The notes beneath the pieces were generated by a model. It was not told where the DNA came from. It ran no database searches and saw nothing but the letters and a program-made list of their open reading frames with translations. A DNA stretch of 39,500 nucleotides from Embleya sp040605455. Lineage in GTDB: Bacteria; Actinomycetota; Actinomycetes; Streptomycetales; Streptomycetaceae. The DNA lies in the NCBI RefSeq assembly GCF_040605455.1, contig NZ_JBEXCV010000079.1, positions 1 to 39,500 on the forward strand. The letters are read 5' to 3'. The position numbers were made by a program, and so were the translations under genes. Positions 15,718 through 24,028 of the stretch are shown here, piece by piece. Each line of letters begins with the position of its first letter. Position 1 is the first letter of the stretch.

Positions 15718-16152
15718 TCAGCGGGGGCCGCCCGTGGCTTCGGTGAAGCGGCGGAGGTCTTCGACGTGGGCGCCCCAGCCGTCGCGGTGGGCGGCGGCGA
15801 GATTCGGGCCGTCCGGTAGGCGGTTCCAGCCGGTCTCGCGGACCCGGAGCTGGGTGCCCGGGCGGGCTCGGGTCAGCTCGATGGTCACCGTCGTGGACAC
15901 CGCCCAGTCGTCGTCGGCCCAGGTGAACCGCAGCAGGCGGCACGGATCGAGTGCCGCCACCCGGCCGGTGGTCAGCCGGGCCTCGCCGTTGGCCCCGCTC
16001 CAGCGCTCGGACAGCCGACCGTTCACCCGCGCGTCCAGATCCAGATAGCTCCACCACAGCGCGCGCGTGTCCGCGTCCACGAGGGCATGCCAGACCGCCT
16101 CGGCGGGCGCGGCGATCACGACACTGACCTCGACGAGCGGTTCACGGACCAT
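15718..16152 (-). CDS. SRPBCC / AHSA1-like protein
   Basis: 144 residues from ATG 16152. The start VEVSVVIAAPAEAVWHALVD, then TRALWWSYLD, GRLSERW, and the C-terminal helix AAAHRDGWGAHVEDLRRFTE are typical of the START/Bet-v1 fold of Hsp90 ATPase activator homologues. These bind hydrophobic ligands and act in stress or polyketide contexts. A GTG at 16182 would add ten residues; neither has a clear Shine-Dalgarno. A direct-repeat operator candidate lies 42 bases upstream. Confidence 0.82.
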   Translation of the reverse strand: MVREPLVEVSVVIAAPAEAVWHALVDADTRALWWSYLDLDARVNGRLSERWSGANGEARLTTGRVAALDPCRLLRFTWADDDWAVSTTVTIELTRARPGTQLRVRETGWNRLPDGPNLAAAHRDGWGAHVEDLRRFTEATGGPR

Positions 16153-16193
16153 GAACCAACGGTAGATCTCACGAACGCCCACGTCAGCCCGCT

Positions 16194-16214
16194 AACGGTT
16201 CGCGAACGGTTCGC
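16194..16214. promoter_or_regulatory. Direct repeat overlapping a palindrome, possible operator
   Basis: AACGGTTCGC occurs at 16194-16203 and again at 16205-16214, one helical turn (11 bases) apart. The junction makes the palindrome GTTCGCGAAC (16198-16207). It lies 42 bases upstream of the SRPBCC start, where an ArsR- or TetR-like repressor commonly binds. No regulator gene is next to it. Confidence 0.45.
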
Positions 16215-16477
16215 TGAAGGTCAAGTTTGCGCCGTGCGCGCGCCGCGTGCGCCTCCGCGGCCGGATGGTGCTGCCGCGACGTGGTCGACTCCGGATACGG
16301 AGGTGGCTGTTCGGGAGTCGTTCATGGCTTTATCGGAAATACGAAGCGGCTCGAAACGCCTGCCGCCGCCGGCCGGTGCGTTCGCTCGCGATTCGTCGAT
16401 TGGCGATCACTGCGGATGGGGAACGCACAGCCACGGATGCGTACTCCGCATCGCCGGCCATCGGGAGGAATCCGCCC

Positions 16478-16903
16478 ATGCCCCACCCGCCGATCGCAGC
16501 TCTGCGAAGCGCGTTCACCGCGTCCGCCAAACCGGGCAGCCAGGACTGGCCCACTCTCGCCGACTTCACCGTGTTCGCCGCAGCCGGCCGCGCATGCGGC
16601 CGGGCCCCGCTGATCGGGCTCCCCGGCTGGACCTGCGACGACGCCGCGCGCGTGCTGGCCCTGGCCGAACTGGCGGCGCGCACCCCCGAGGGCGACCTGT
16701 CCGCCCACCTGCGCACCCTGTACTGGCGCGGCGACGCGCACGAACGCCGGGCCGTGCTGCGCGCGTTGCCCTACCTCTCGGTCGCCCAGCGGGATCCGGC
16801 GCTGGCCACCGCCCTGGTCGAGGACGCGCTCCGCACCGGCGACCCCCACCTGATTGCCGCCGCCCGCTTCACAGGAGTCGCCACCACCACCGAGCCGGGC
16901 TAG
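16478..16903 (+). CDS. EboA-domain-like protein, apparently shortened
   Basis: ATG 16478 follows a strong GGGAGGAA at a 7-base spacer; the protein has 141 residues. GWTCDDAARVLALAEL, DAHERRAVLRALPYL and LVEDALRTGDPHLIAAA strongly resemble EboA-type proteins, a helical-repeat family linked to export of eustigmatophyte/cyanobacterial-type prenylated metabolites (ebo clusters). In the relatives I know, the LVEDALRTxD helix is followed by a segment with a conserved His/Trp and Lys-Cys and about 60 more residues. Here the match ends after IAAA and the frame closes with a short unrelated tail, so it appears truncated. No other ebo genes are present. Confidence 0.65.
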   Translation: MPHPPIAALRSAFTASAKPGSQDWPTLADFTVFAAAGRACGRAPLIGLPGWTCDDAARVLALAELAARTPEGDLSAHLRTLYWRGDAHERRAVLRALPYLSVAQRDPALATALVEDALRTGDPHLIAAARFTGVATTTEPG

Positions 16904-17162
16904 CCGGACCACCCACAGACGGGCCGACGAGCACTCGGCGCGGTCGCACGCGGGTGTCCCGCCATGTGGACGTCGGCCACCCTGCCGCCCCACGGCCCGG
17001 GGTGGCCGACCCCACCCCAGCCGGACCCGCCGCCGCGTTGCGCTCGCCGCCCTGCTGCCGGACCAGTTCGGAGCAGCATGGATCGAAGTGGATCAGGCGG
17101 ACCCGGGACCGCCCCGCCGCACGCCCCCGCCGCCGGCCCGCAGACTCTCCCCGCCCGATGCC
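16904..17162. other. Intergenic region between convergent genes
   Basis: About 260 bases with no gene I can support and no clear hairpin. A short frame reading RVALAALLPDQFGAAW (about 17035-17085) looks protein-like but has no start and no recognised family. Confidence 0.35.
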
Positions 17163-19388
17163 TCAGAGCGTGAGCTCATCCAGCGCCGTCGACCACGACG
17201 CGCACAGGGACTCGGCCAACCCCGCAGCCAGGCCGGTGTCGGCCACGGCGCTCACGTACAGGGTGTCCTCGAAGGTGGCCAGAAACATCCCGAACGGCAT
17301 GCCCTGCGGCAGGCCGCCGAAGGGGATCGCGCCGATCATCGGCGACCCGCGGAACGCGTACGGTCGGCGCAACCACCGGTGGATCGGGCTCGCCACCAGG
17401 TCCACCTGCCACGGCGACGTGGCCGCCCGCAGGTTCCACCGCGCCCCGGATGCCGGACGCGCCACCCTGATCGCCTCCCTGACCAGGGTCAGGCGGCGTG
17501 CGGGATCCGCCTGATTGCACGGCAGCCGCACCCGAGCGGGTCGGGCATGGGCGCCCGGTTCCGTGAGGTCCGCGTCGCCGTCGCCGGAGGGGGTCGGTAC
17601 GAGGGCCCAGACCGGTCGCGGCCTGCGTCGCCACGGGACGCCCACGCAGTCCCGCAGCGCGCCCGCGAGCGCGGCGAGGAACAACTCGTCCGGAGTGGCC
17701 CCGGCCGTACGCAGCCGCTCGGCGTCCAGAACCAGCCAGCCCAGGTGCCGCGTGCCGGTCAGCCCCCGCGCGGCGAACGGCCGGGTGGACGGCGGAATCA
17801 GACGTCGCACGCGGGCACGCGCGCCGGGATCGCCGACCGCCGGTGGGTGTGCCGGCGCGGTGTCGATCGGCTCCACGCCGAACAGCCGCCGACTCACCTC
17901 GACCACCGACGCGCCGTCGAGCAGGGAGGGGTGCGCCTTGACGATCACCGCCCATTCGTCGTGCGCATGGCCGTGTACGAGCCGGGCCTCCCACAGCGGC
18001 CGATCCTGCGGCAGCCGATCCGCCAGCGCGTCGTCCACCGCCGTGTCGAGGCGATCCGGGCCGATCGGGTGCACGTGTACGTGCCGGGCCGGATCCAGCG
18101 GGCCGCGTCGGCGATACCCGCCGTCCATCCGGTACGCCAGTGTGGGCACCCGCCACAGCCGCGCCGCCACCGCCTCGCGCAGATCCTCCACGGTCGGCAC
18201 GAGGCCGCGAAAGCGCAGTACGCACCCGAGTTCGACCGACCCGGTCTGCTCCGCGCGTCCGTGCTCCGGATGGGCGTGCCGCCGGCCGGCCCGTTGCCCG
18301 CTGCGACCCGGCCGGACGCAGTCCACCAGGTAGTCGCGATCGACCGCGATGGCCGAGCGCGGCTCGCCGAGCAGCGCCCGCACGCCCGAGTCGTCATAGC
18401 TGCGACGGTGCGTCAGATACGGCGTGGACGCCGTGTGCGCCTCCGCGAGCCGCTCCACATCGGTCGGCTCGATGGGCGGCTCGGTTACGAACCGCAGCCG
18501 GACCGGCAGGAATTCGACCAACACCTCCTGAACGACCTCGACCGGCACGTCGTGCGGATGCCGTACGTGGTAGACATCCACACCACCGGATCCGGCGACG
18601 TCGGCGAGCCGGGTCATCACCCGTGCGGCCTCGTGGACCGGCACGAAATTGAGTCGGCCCTCCGGTGCCGAGACCACTCGCACCACCGGCCGCACCCGCT
18701 CGGGCAACCGCGCCGCCCAGCCCAGCGCCGCGCAACCGCCGGTCACCTCTGCTCGTTCGACCATGTATCGCAAGGCATTTCTCGGCAGGCCCGGCCGGTC
18801 GGAGACCATCGTGGTCGGCCGGAAGATCATCGCGGACCGGCCGAATCGCGCGGCCCAGTCCCGGACGAGCACCTCGGCCTCGTACCTGGACCGCTCGTAG
18901 TCGTTCTCGAAACCGTCGACGTCGTCCGACAGTTCCTCCTTCACCGTGCCCTCGCGCCGGGATCCGGCCACATACGCGGTGCTGATGTGCAACAGGCGCG
19001 GTCGGCGGCGCCCGATCTCGGCCAATTCCAGGAGGTGCCGGGTGCCTTCGACGTTGACCGGGCGCAACTCGGTCAAGGTGGCGTCGATCCTGCGATCGCC
19101 GGCGCAGTGCCAGATCACATCGACGGAGTCGGCCAGCGAGGTGAAGTCCGCTCGGAGCAGACCCAGTCGAGGCAGCGTCAGATCGGTCTCGACGATCCGC
19201 AGTCGTTCGGGAAGTCGCCGCACCAACTCGTCGGGAGCGGCGGTGACTTCCAGAAAGGAACGAATCCGGTCGATCGCGCCGCGCGAGCCGGAGTGGGACA
19301 GCACGGTGATCGTGCGGTGTCGGTCGAGTAGCTCGCGGAGCAGATGGAGGCCGAGGAATCCGGTGGCTCCGGTGATGGCGACGCGCAT
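17163..19388 (-). CDS. SDR/thioester-reductase + WS/DGAT-like fusion with altered active sites
   Basis: 741 residues from ATG 19388 (AAGGAG upstream). Residues 1-350 are an extended SDR of the fatty-acyl/thioester-reductase type: GATGFLG (7-13), STAYVAG (Ser136, Tyr139) and NDYERSRYEAE (Tyr164). The family motif is YxxxK, but Lys is Arg168 here. Residues 385-741 resemble WS/DGAT acyltransferases (LWEARLVHG, then the C-terminal half ending CASWSTALDEL). Their HHxxxDG motif is HPSLLDG (His486, Pro487, Asp491, Gly492), so the second, catalytic His is Pro. Each change is one base away from the consensus codon. Native enzymes would reduce acyl thioesters or esterify fatty alcohols/glycerol. Either chemistry is doubtful here; acyl-chain binding could remain. 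Confidence 0.8.
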   Translation of the reverse strand: MRVAITGATGFLGLHLLRELLDRHRTITVLSHSGSRGAIDRIRSFLEVTAAPDELVRRLPERLRIVETDLTLPRLGLLRADFTSLADSVDVIWHCAGDRRIDATLTELRPVNVEGTRHLLELAEIGRRRPRLLHISTAYVAGSRREGTVKEELSDDVDGFENDYERSRYEAEVLVRDWAARFGRSAMIFRPTTMVSDRPGLPRNALRYMVERAEVTGGCAALGWAARLPERVRPVVRVVSAPEGRLNFVPVHEAARVMTRLADVAGSGGVDVYHVRHPHDVPVEVVQEVLVEFLPVRLRFVTEPPIEPTDVERLAEAHTASTPYLTHRRSYDDSGVRALLGEPRSAIAVDRDYLVDCVRPGRSGQRAGRRHAHPEHGRAEQTGSVELGCVLRFRGLVPTVEDLREAVAARLWRVPTLAYRMDGGYRRRGPLDPARHVHVHPIGPDRLDTAVDDALADRLPQDRPLWEARLVHGHAHDEWAVIVKAHPSLLDGASVVEVSRRLFGVEPIDTAPAHPPAVGDPGARARVRRLIPPSTRPFAARGLTGTRHLGWLVLDAERLRTAGATPDELFLAALAGALRDCVGVPWRRRPRPVWALVPTPSGDGDADLTEPGAHARPARVRLPCNQADPARRLTLVREAIRVARPASGARWNLRAATSPWQVDLVASPIHRWLRRPYAFRGSPMIGAIPFGGLPQGMPFGMFLATFEDTLYVSAVADTGLAAGLAESLCASWSTALDELTL

Positions 19389-19824
19389 GGCTCAGCAAAC
19401 TCCTTGCAGTTCTTCCAGATGGCCCGACGGGGCGTCATGCCGACCGTGTCGACGCGCGGCGAGTCGGGCCCGATGGCGCGCTGCGCCGGGGCACGCGTGA
19501 TCAATGTCTTCCCTGGACGAGTGGGTTTCGTCAGGACGCTAGCCGCCGAACAGTTGGCACCCGGGTGGTATTGGGCCAACCGATGTCGGCGTCACCCGAT
19601 CGGGTTCGAGATCGCGATCGTAAGGACGCCCGTGCCGCCGCTCGGGACCGGCCGAGGTGGTGACCGGGAATCAACGATTGTGCCTCCGCCGGCCGGCCGA
19701 TACCCCCGAAAGAAGCTTTCTTGACTGTTTTCGCTCGGTGGCACCGCTCGGTGGGTCTACGGTCTGAAGCGGGACGAGCGCCCGGGTCCGCCCGAGGCGC
19801 CCCAAAATCAGGGGGCATACGCGG
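19389..19824. other. Divergent intergenic region, about 435 bases
   Basis: It separates the SDR-WS/DGAT fusion (-) from the MEDS-STAS operon (+) and must hold both promoters. A TTGACT at 19721-19726 looks like a -35 box but no matching -10 box lies 16-19 bases on. CGCTCGGTGG is directly repeated at 19732-19741 and 19745-19754 (13-base period), a possible binding site. Otherwise nothing is seen. Confidence 0.4.
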
Positions 19825-20736
19825 ATGGACACTTCCCAGGCCGGGGCCACGGTGGCCGCGGTGGGATCGATGGCGTACGGCAGCCACTGCTGCTTCGTGT
19901 CGGCCGACGAGGAGATCGTCCGGCTCGCGGTGCACAGCTACGTTCGGGACGGTCTGTCCGCCGACGACCGGGTGCTGTGTCTGCTCGGTCGGCGGGACCG
20001 GACCTGGCTGATGAGTACGCTGTCCGAAGGACCCGCGTGGCCGGCCGAACGCGAGGCCGACGGCTCGCTCGTGGTCGTCGATATCGGCCGAACGCCGCTG
20101 TGGGAAGGCGAGTTCTCGCCCGAGGGAATGGCGCAGACATTCTTCGCGGCGGTGGAGCAGGCACTTGCGGACGGCTTTCGGGGCCTGCGGGTGTGCGGAG
20201 ACATGACATGGGGCCGGGCGGGCGGCGTCGCGTACGACGAGCTGCACGAGTTCGAACGACTCGCGGGCCTGGGCCTGCCCGGCCGCCGGGCGATGGGCTT
20301 TTGCCTGTACGACCCGCGCGAGTTCAGCTCGGTCCAGGTCGACGCCCAGGAACGATTGCACCCGATCGTCGCGGGTACCGGGCAAGCCCGCCCGCCCAGC
20401 CTCCAGGTCACCGACACGACCAGGGGCCTGCGGCTGATCGGCGAGGCCGACGTGGCCACCCGAACCCTGTTGGAGGAGGCGCTGCGGCGGGCCGCGGCGG
20501 CGCAGTCGGGACGCGATCTGGTGGTCGACCTGTCCGCGCTGGAGTTCGCCGACCTGGGTGCGATGGAATCGTTGTACCGGACCGCCGCCGCCTTGGGCCC
20601 GGACCGGCGGTTGGTGCTGCGTGCCGCAGGGCCTGCCGTCCGCAAGGTGCTCGACCTGCTCGGCTGGAGCGGCACCGGTGGCTTGGTCGTGGACGGGGAC
20701 CGTCCGTCCGGGGAGCGCAGTGGGGGAACGCGGTGA
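19825..20736 (+). CDS. MEDS-STAS regulator, non-canonical STAS site
   Basis: 303 residues. Residues about 14-182 form a MEDS domain (HCCFVSADEEIVRLAVHSYV ... GLRVCGDMTW ... YDPREF), known from DcmR-type sensory proteins and from anti-sigma partners in streptomycetes. Residues about 190-290 form a STAS domain of the anti-sigma-antagonist type. At the usual DSS(G) phosphorylation loop it reads FADLGAM (241-247): both Ser positions are Leu244 and Gly245, so no acceptor Ser/Thr is present there. ATG 19825 follows AGGGGG at about 10 bases. The stop overlaps the next start (GTGA). It is likely the ligand-sensing part of a three-gene module. Confidence 0.85.
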   Translation: MDTSQAGATVAAVGSMAYGSHCCFVSADEEIVRLAVHSYVRDGLSADDRVLCLLGRRDRTWLMSTLSEGPAWPAEREADGSLVVVDIGRTPLWEGEFSPEGMAQTFFAAVEQALADGFRGLRVCGDMTWGRAGGVAYDELHEFERLAGLGLPGRRAMGFCLYDPREFSSVQVDAQERLHPIVAGTGQARPPSLQVTDTTRGLRLIGEADVATRTLLEEALRRAAAAQSGRDLVVDLSALEFADLGAMESLYRTAAALGPDRRLVLRAAGPAVRKVLDLLGWSGTGGLVVDGDRPSGERSGGTR

Positions 20737-21287
20737 CCGGCCCGAACCACGATCGCGCCCGGACCGGCGGCGGCCCGGTGGAGGTGTTGCCGTTCGGCGC
20801 CTCGGACCTGTGCCTGGTGCGCACGATGGTGCGCCGGCACGCCGACGCGGTCGGCCTCGCCGACGACCGCCCCGACTGTCTGGTCCTGGCGGTGCACGAG
20901 ATCGCCGCGTGCGCGGTCACGACCGGCTCGAAACCGGCCCTGTTGCGCTGCGTGCCTCGGACCGGGCGGGTGGTGTGTGAGATCCACGCGAGTGGCGACG
21001 AGCACAACGACTGCCGACGGCGGGCCTTTCCGCGGCTGACCGACAAACACGAGACCCCGGGTCGTGGCCTGTGGATCGCCCGCGCGCTGTGCGACGAGGT
21101 CGAAGTCGCGGAGTGCGCGGAGGGTGTGGTGGTCCGGATGACGATGCACCTGACCGCATCGGGGCACGCGGCCCCGGCCGAGCCGGCCGGGCGACCGGAG
21201 GTGAGGAAGTCCGCGGCGGCACCGGGGCGTGGGCCGAGCGCCCCTGAAGGCGGGCACAATTCGCTGCGCCCGCCCGGCTCGATGTGA
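20733..21287 (+). CDS. RsbW-like HATPase anti-sigma homologue, likely pseudokinase
   Basis: 184 residues from GTG 20733. It has the layout of short HATPase_c anti-sigma kinases (DCLVLAVHEIAAC ... VVCEIHASG ... GRGLWIARALCDEVEV). The N-box, normally ExxxN, is E56-x3-C60, so the magnesium-binding Asn is Cys. The adenine-binding Asp of the first G-box (usual pattern VRDRG) is Ala86 in IHASG. GRGLW, the second G-box, is kept. ATP binding and protein-Ser kinase activity are therefore doubtful, while the partner-binding fold may remain. It is coupled at both ends by GTGA overlaps. A Pro/Ala/Gly tail of about 40 residues ends the protein. Confidence 0.82.
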   Translation: MTGPNHDRARTGGGPVEVLPFGASDLCLVRTMVRRHADAVGLADDRPDCLVLAVHEIAACAVTTGSKPALLRCVPRTGRVVCEIHASGDEHNDCRRRAFPRLTDKHETPGRGLWIARALCDEVEVAECAEGVVVRMTMHLTASGHAAPAEPAGRPEVRKSAAAPGRGPSAPEGGHNSLRPPGSM

Positions 21288-22735
21288 CACCGTCGGGCTC
21301 GATGACGGATCAAGAGACGATCGGACGGGCCGTGACCTCGGGTGCGGCGGCCACGGCAGGTCCGGAGCGCACGGCGATCTTCGCGGCGGTGCGCGCCGAT
21401 CGGGACGGACCGGTGACCGGGCTGCTGCTCGCACTCGCCGATGCGGGGACGGTCGAGGCGCGCGTGGGCGCGATCGAACTGCTGGGATCACTGGCCGAGT
21501 TCGGGCAGACCTGGCCGGTCGTCGCCGATCGCACCTCGGCGTACCTGGTGGACCCGGAGCCCGGCGTGCGGGTCGCGGCGGCGGCGCTGTTCGTGGCGAC
21601 GCACGATGTCGAGACGGTGTCGGCGCGGTTGCCGGGCCTGGCCGATCCGGATGTGCGGGTGGCCGGCCTGACGGCACTGATCGGTCGGGCCGGCGCGTTC
21701 GAGGACGTGCTCACGAGGCTGCTGGAGGACGGCGATCCGGCGGTGCGGGTGCTTGCGGCGCTGGGGCTGCTGGGCACGGAGGGCGTGCCGTGGGCGTGGG
21801 TACAGGCGCTGGACGAGGCGATCTCGGCCGACTTGCCGGCGGCGGTGCGTCGGGTCGGGCTCGGTTCCCGCTCCTGGGGTTCGACCTGGGCGTGGCGGTT
21901 GGTTCGCGACGATCACGAGGACGAGTGCCACCGCATCGTGCGACAGCTGCTCGCGGTCGACGACCCGGGTGTGCGGTGGGTCGGTCTGGACATGGCCTCG
22001 GCGGCGATTCGGTTGTGGCGTACCGCCCCGGTCGAGCTGTTGCCCGCCCTGGCCGAGGTCGCGGTCGGCGCGGACCCGGCGCTGCGCGCGCAGACGCTGC
22101 GGGTGTTGCGGTTGTCGGGCGACCTGTGGCAGGCGGCGGGCGACCTGTGGGCGGCGGATGCGGGCGACGTCGGACGGGCGCTGTCGGGCGAACCGGGTGC
22201 GTCGGCACCGGTCGAGGTGGATGTGCCGGAGTTGCACGCGGTCTTCGCCGCGCGACGGCCGGCCGGCGGGCGAGCCGCCGTCGAGCCGTGGTTGGCGGAA
22301 CAGCCGATCGACGTGACCAGGCACCGGCGCCGGGTGGGCCGGGCACTGGTCGGGCTGATGGCGTGCGGCGGATTGACGGAGCGACAAGGTCGGCAGGCGA
22401 TGGCCCTGTTCGAGCACGAGTCGGTGCTCAAGTACGAGTTGGCAGGGGTTGTTTGGCGACAGTGGGGCGTTGTGGACGCCGGGATCGCCGATCGGCTCGT
22501 TGCCGAATTGTCCGCCGTCGCGGGTGATCAGTACGTGGGCGCACACGTACTGCCGGTGCTCGCGGACATGGGGCGGCATGCGGTCGGTGCGTTGCCGCGG
22601 CTGACCGCGTTGATCGAGGATCGGCGTCGACTTCCGGTCGCCGACAGCAGCGCGGAAGCCGAGATTCGGTTCGACGAAACCCGGCGAGCCCAACTGGTCG
22701 TTGTCCGTGATCGGATCATCGCCGACATCCCGTAG
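21284..22735 (+). CDS. HEAT-repeat protein
   Basis: 483 residues. It is built from repeated 30-residue helical hairpins with the pattern D/E-P-x-V-R-x-A-A: VEARVGAIELLGSLAEFG, DPEPGVRVAAAALFVATHDV, DPDVRVAGLTALIG, DGDPAVRVLAALGLLG, DDPGVRWVGLDMASAAI. These are HEAT/PBS-lyase-like repeats that serve as protein-binding scaffolds. No enzymatic motif and no membrane segment. GTG 21284 overlaps the HATPase stop; ATG 21302 is an alternative, and neither has its own Shine-Dalgarno, so translation depends on coupling. Position suggests a scaffold or output partner of the MEDS-STAS/HATPase pair. Confidence 0.75.
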   Translation: MTPSGSMTDQETIGRAVTSGAAATAGPERTAIFAAVRADRDGPVTGLLLALADAGTVEARVGAIELLGSLAEFGQTWPVVADRTSAYLVDPEPGVRVAAAALFVATHDVETVSARLPGLADPDVRVAGLTALIGRAGAFEDVLTRLLEDGDPAVRVLAALGLLGTEGVPWAWVQALDEAISADLPAAVRRVGLGSRSWGSTWAWRLVRDDHEDECHRIVRQLLAVDDPGVRWVGLDMASAAIRLWRTAPVELLPALAEVAVGADPALRAQTLRVLRLSGDLWQAAGDLWAADAGDVGRALSGEPGASAPVEVDVPELHAVFAARRPAGGRAAVEPWLAEQPIDVTRHRRRVGRALVGLMACGGLTERQGRQAMALFEHESVLKYELAGVVWRQWGVVDAGIADRLVAELSAVAGDQYVGAHVLPVLADMGRHAVGALPRLTALIEDRRRLPVADSSAEAEIRFDETRRAQLVVVRDRIIADIP

Positions 22736-22802
22736 GGTCCTTCCGGACGCGAGCGCGTTCGGGCATCCGTACGAAGTCGGATGCGGACAAGGGGAGATGG
22801 GC

Positions 22803-23960
22803 ATGCCGATAGGCAGGGTCGCCGTGGTCGGCGGAAGTATCACGGGCTGCGCCTTCGCGCTGGCGGCGGCGCGCGGCGGGGCCGAGGTCACCGTGTACGA
22901 GCGCACCACCGGCGAACTCGCCGATCGGGGTGTGGGCATCGCGCTGCACGTCGACCGCTACGTGGAACTCCAGGCCGCCGGCTACATCGACGACAGCACC
23001 CCGTGGCGCAACGTGGTCGCGCGCAAATGGCTGGTCGACGACGGGAGTTCGGCGCGGGGTCGGTTGCTCTGGGACCAGTCGGCCGCGTTCCGGATGTACA
23101 ACTGGGGCCAGCTGTGGCAGGGGCTGCGGCGTCGGGTGCCGGCCGAGGTGGACTATCGCGGCGGCACGCCGGTCACCCTGGGCGCGGACGGCGAGGTGGT
23201 GCTGCCGGACGGCACCCGGGAGCACTACGACGTGGTGGTCGGCGCGGACGGGTACGGCTCCGCCGTGCGTACCGCGCTGTTCCCGGCCGCAGTGCCGCAA
23301 TATGCGGGCTACACGATGTGGCGCGGGAGCTGTGCGTGGGAGCACGAGCCGCTCGACGACCTGATCTCGGTCTGCATCCCGAACGGCCAAGGCGTGATGT
23401 ACCGCATACCCGACGGTGCGGGCGACCGCATGTCCTGGGGTCTGTACAGCGCCGTGGGCGGCACGGACAACCCGCGGCCGGCGCTGTTGGCGCTGGCCCG
23501 CAAGCACTTCCCGCCGTTCTGGGCCGACCTGGTGACCGCCACCCCCGAGAGCGAGACGTTGATCCAGCCGATCAACGACCTGGTGGTGGACGCCTATACG
23601 AGCGGTCGGGCGTTGGTGGCCGGCGACGCGGCGGCGATCGCGCGCCCGCACGTGGCGAGCGGCGCGGTCAAGGGCATCCAGGACGCGGTGGCCTTCGAGA
23701 CCGCGTGCCGGGCGGTGGGCCGGGACGGCTCGTGGGACGACGTGCTGGCGCGCTATCAGGCGGAGCGGCGTCCGGCGGGCGCGGACCTGGTCCGGGTGGC
23801 CCGGGCGATGGGCTACGCGATGGTCGAGGACACCCCGGATTGGACCGTCATGACACCGGAGCGCATGGTCGACTGGTGGGCGGCCCAGCACGCCGACGAC
23901 GGCTTCGGCGGCCATGCGCTGGGCGCCTCGATCGGGACCGGTGAATCGGTGAATCGGTGA
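22803..23960 (+). CDS. FAD-dependent monooxygenase (class A, PHBH-type)
   Basis: 385 residues from ATG 22803, chosen because GGGGAG lies 6 bases upstream (ATG 22797 is also in frame). The FAD-binding start is RVAVVGGSITGCAFALAAAR with GGSITG in place of GxGxxG. The DG motif is VVGADGYGSAVR (about 146) and the GD motif ALVAGDAAAIARPHVASGAV (about 270). The FAD-binding-3 C-terminus follows. The enzyme should hydroxylate or epoxidise a small aromatic or similar substrate using NAD(P)H and O2. It stands alone 67 bases after the HEAT gene, so it may or may not share its transcript. Confidence 0.88.
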   Translation: MPIGRVAVVGGSITGCAFALAAARGGAEVTVYERTTGELADRGVGIALHVDRYVELQAAGYIDDSTPWRNVVARKWLVDDGSSARGRLLWDQSAAFRMYNWGQLWQGLRRRVPAEVDYRGGTPVTLGADGEVVLPDGTREHYDVVVGADGYGSAVRTALFPAAVPQYAGYTMWRGSCAWEHEPLDDLISVCIPNGQGVMYRIPDGAGDRMSWGLYSAVGGTDNPRPALLALARKHFPPFWADLVTATPESETLIQPINDLVVDAYTSGRALVAGDAAAIARPHVASGAVKGIQDAVAFETACRAVGRDGSWDDVLARYQAERRPAGADLVRVARAMGYAMVEDTPDWTVMTPERMVDWWAAQHADDGFGGHALGASIGTGESVNR

Positions 23961-24028
23961 CGTGGTGAGTGGTGACCCGGTGACGCGGAGGGCTCGGCTG
24001 CCGGTGCCGGTGGCGAGTGGCTGCGGGC

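Noticed and set aside
16854..19331. A long plus-strand open frame opposite the SDR-WS/DGAT gene.
   Set aside because: It is antisense to a two-domain protein with recognisable motifs; the text is low-complexity and typical of GC-rich shadow frames.
19721..19726. TTGACT as the -35 box of the MEDS-STAS operon.
   Set aside because: No -10-like hexamer at 16-19 bases; the next candidate TACGGT is more than 30 bases away.
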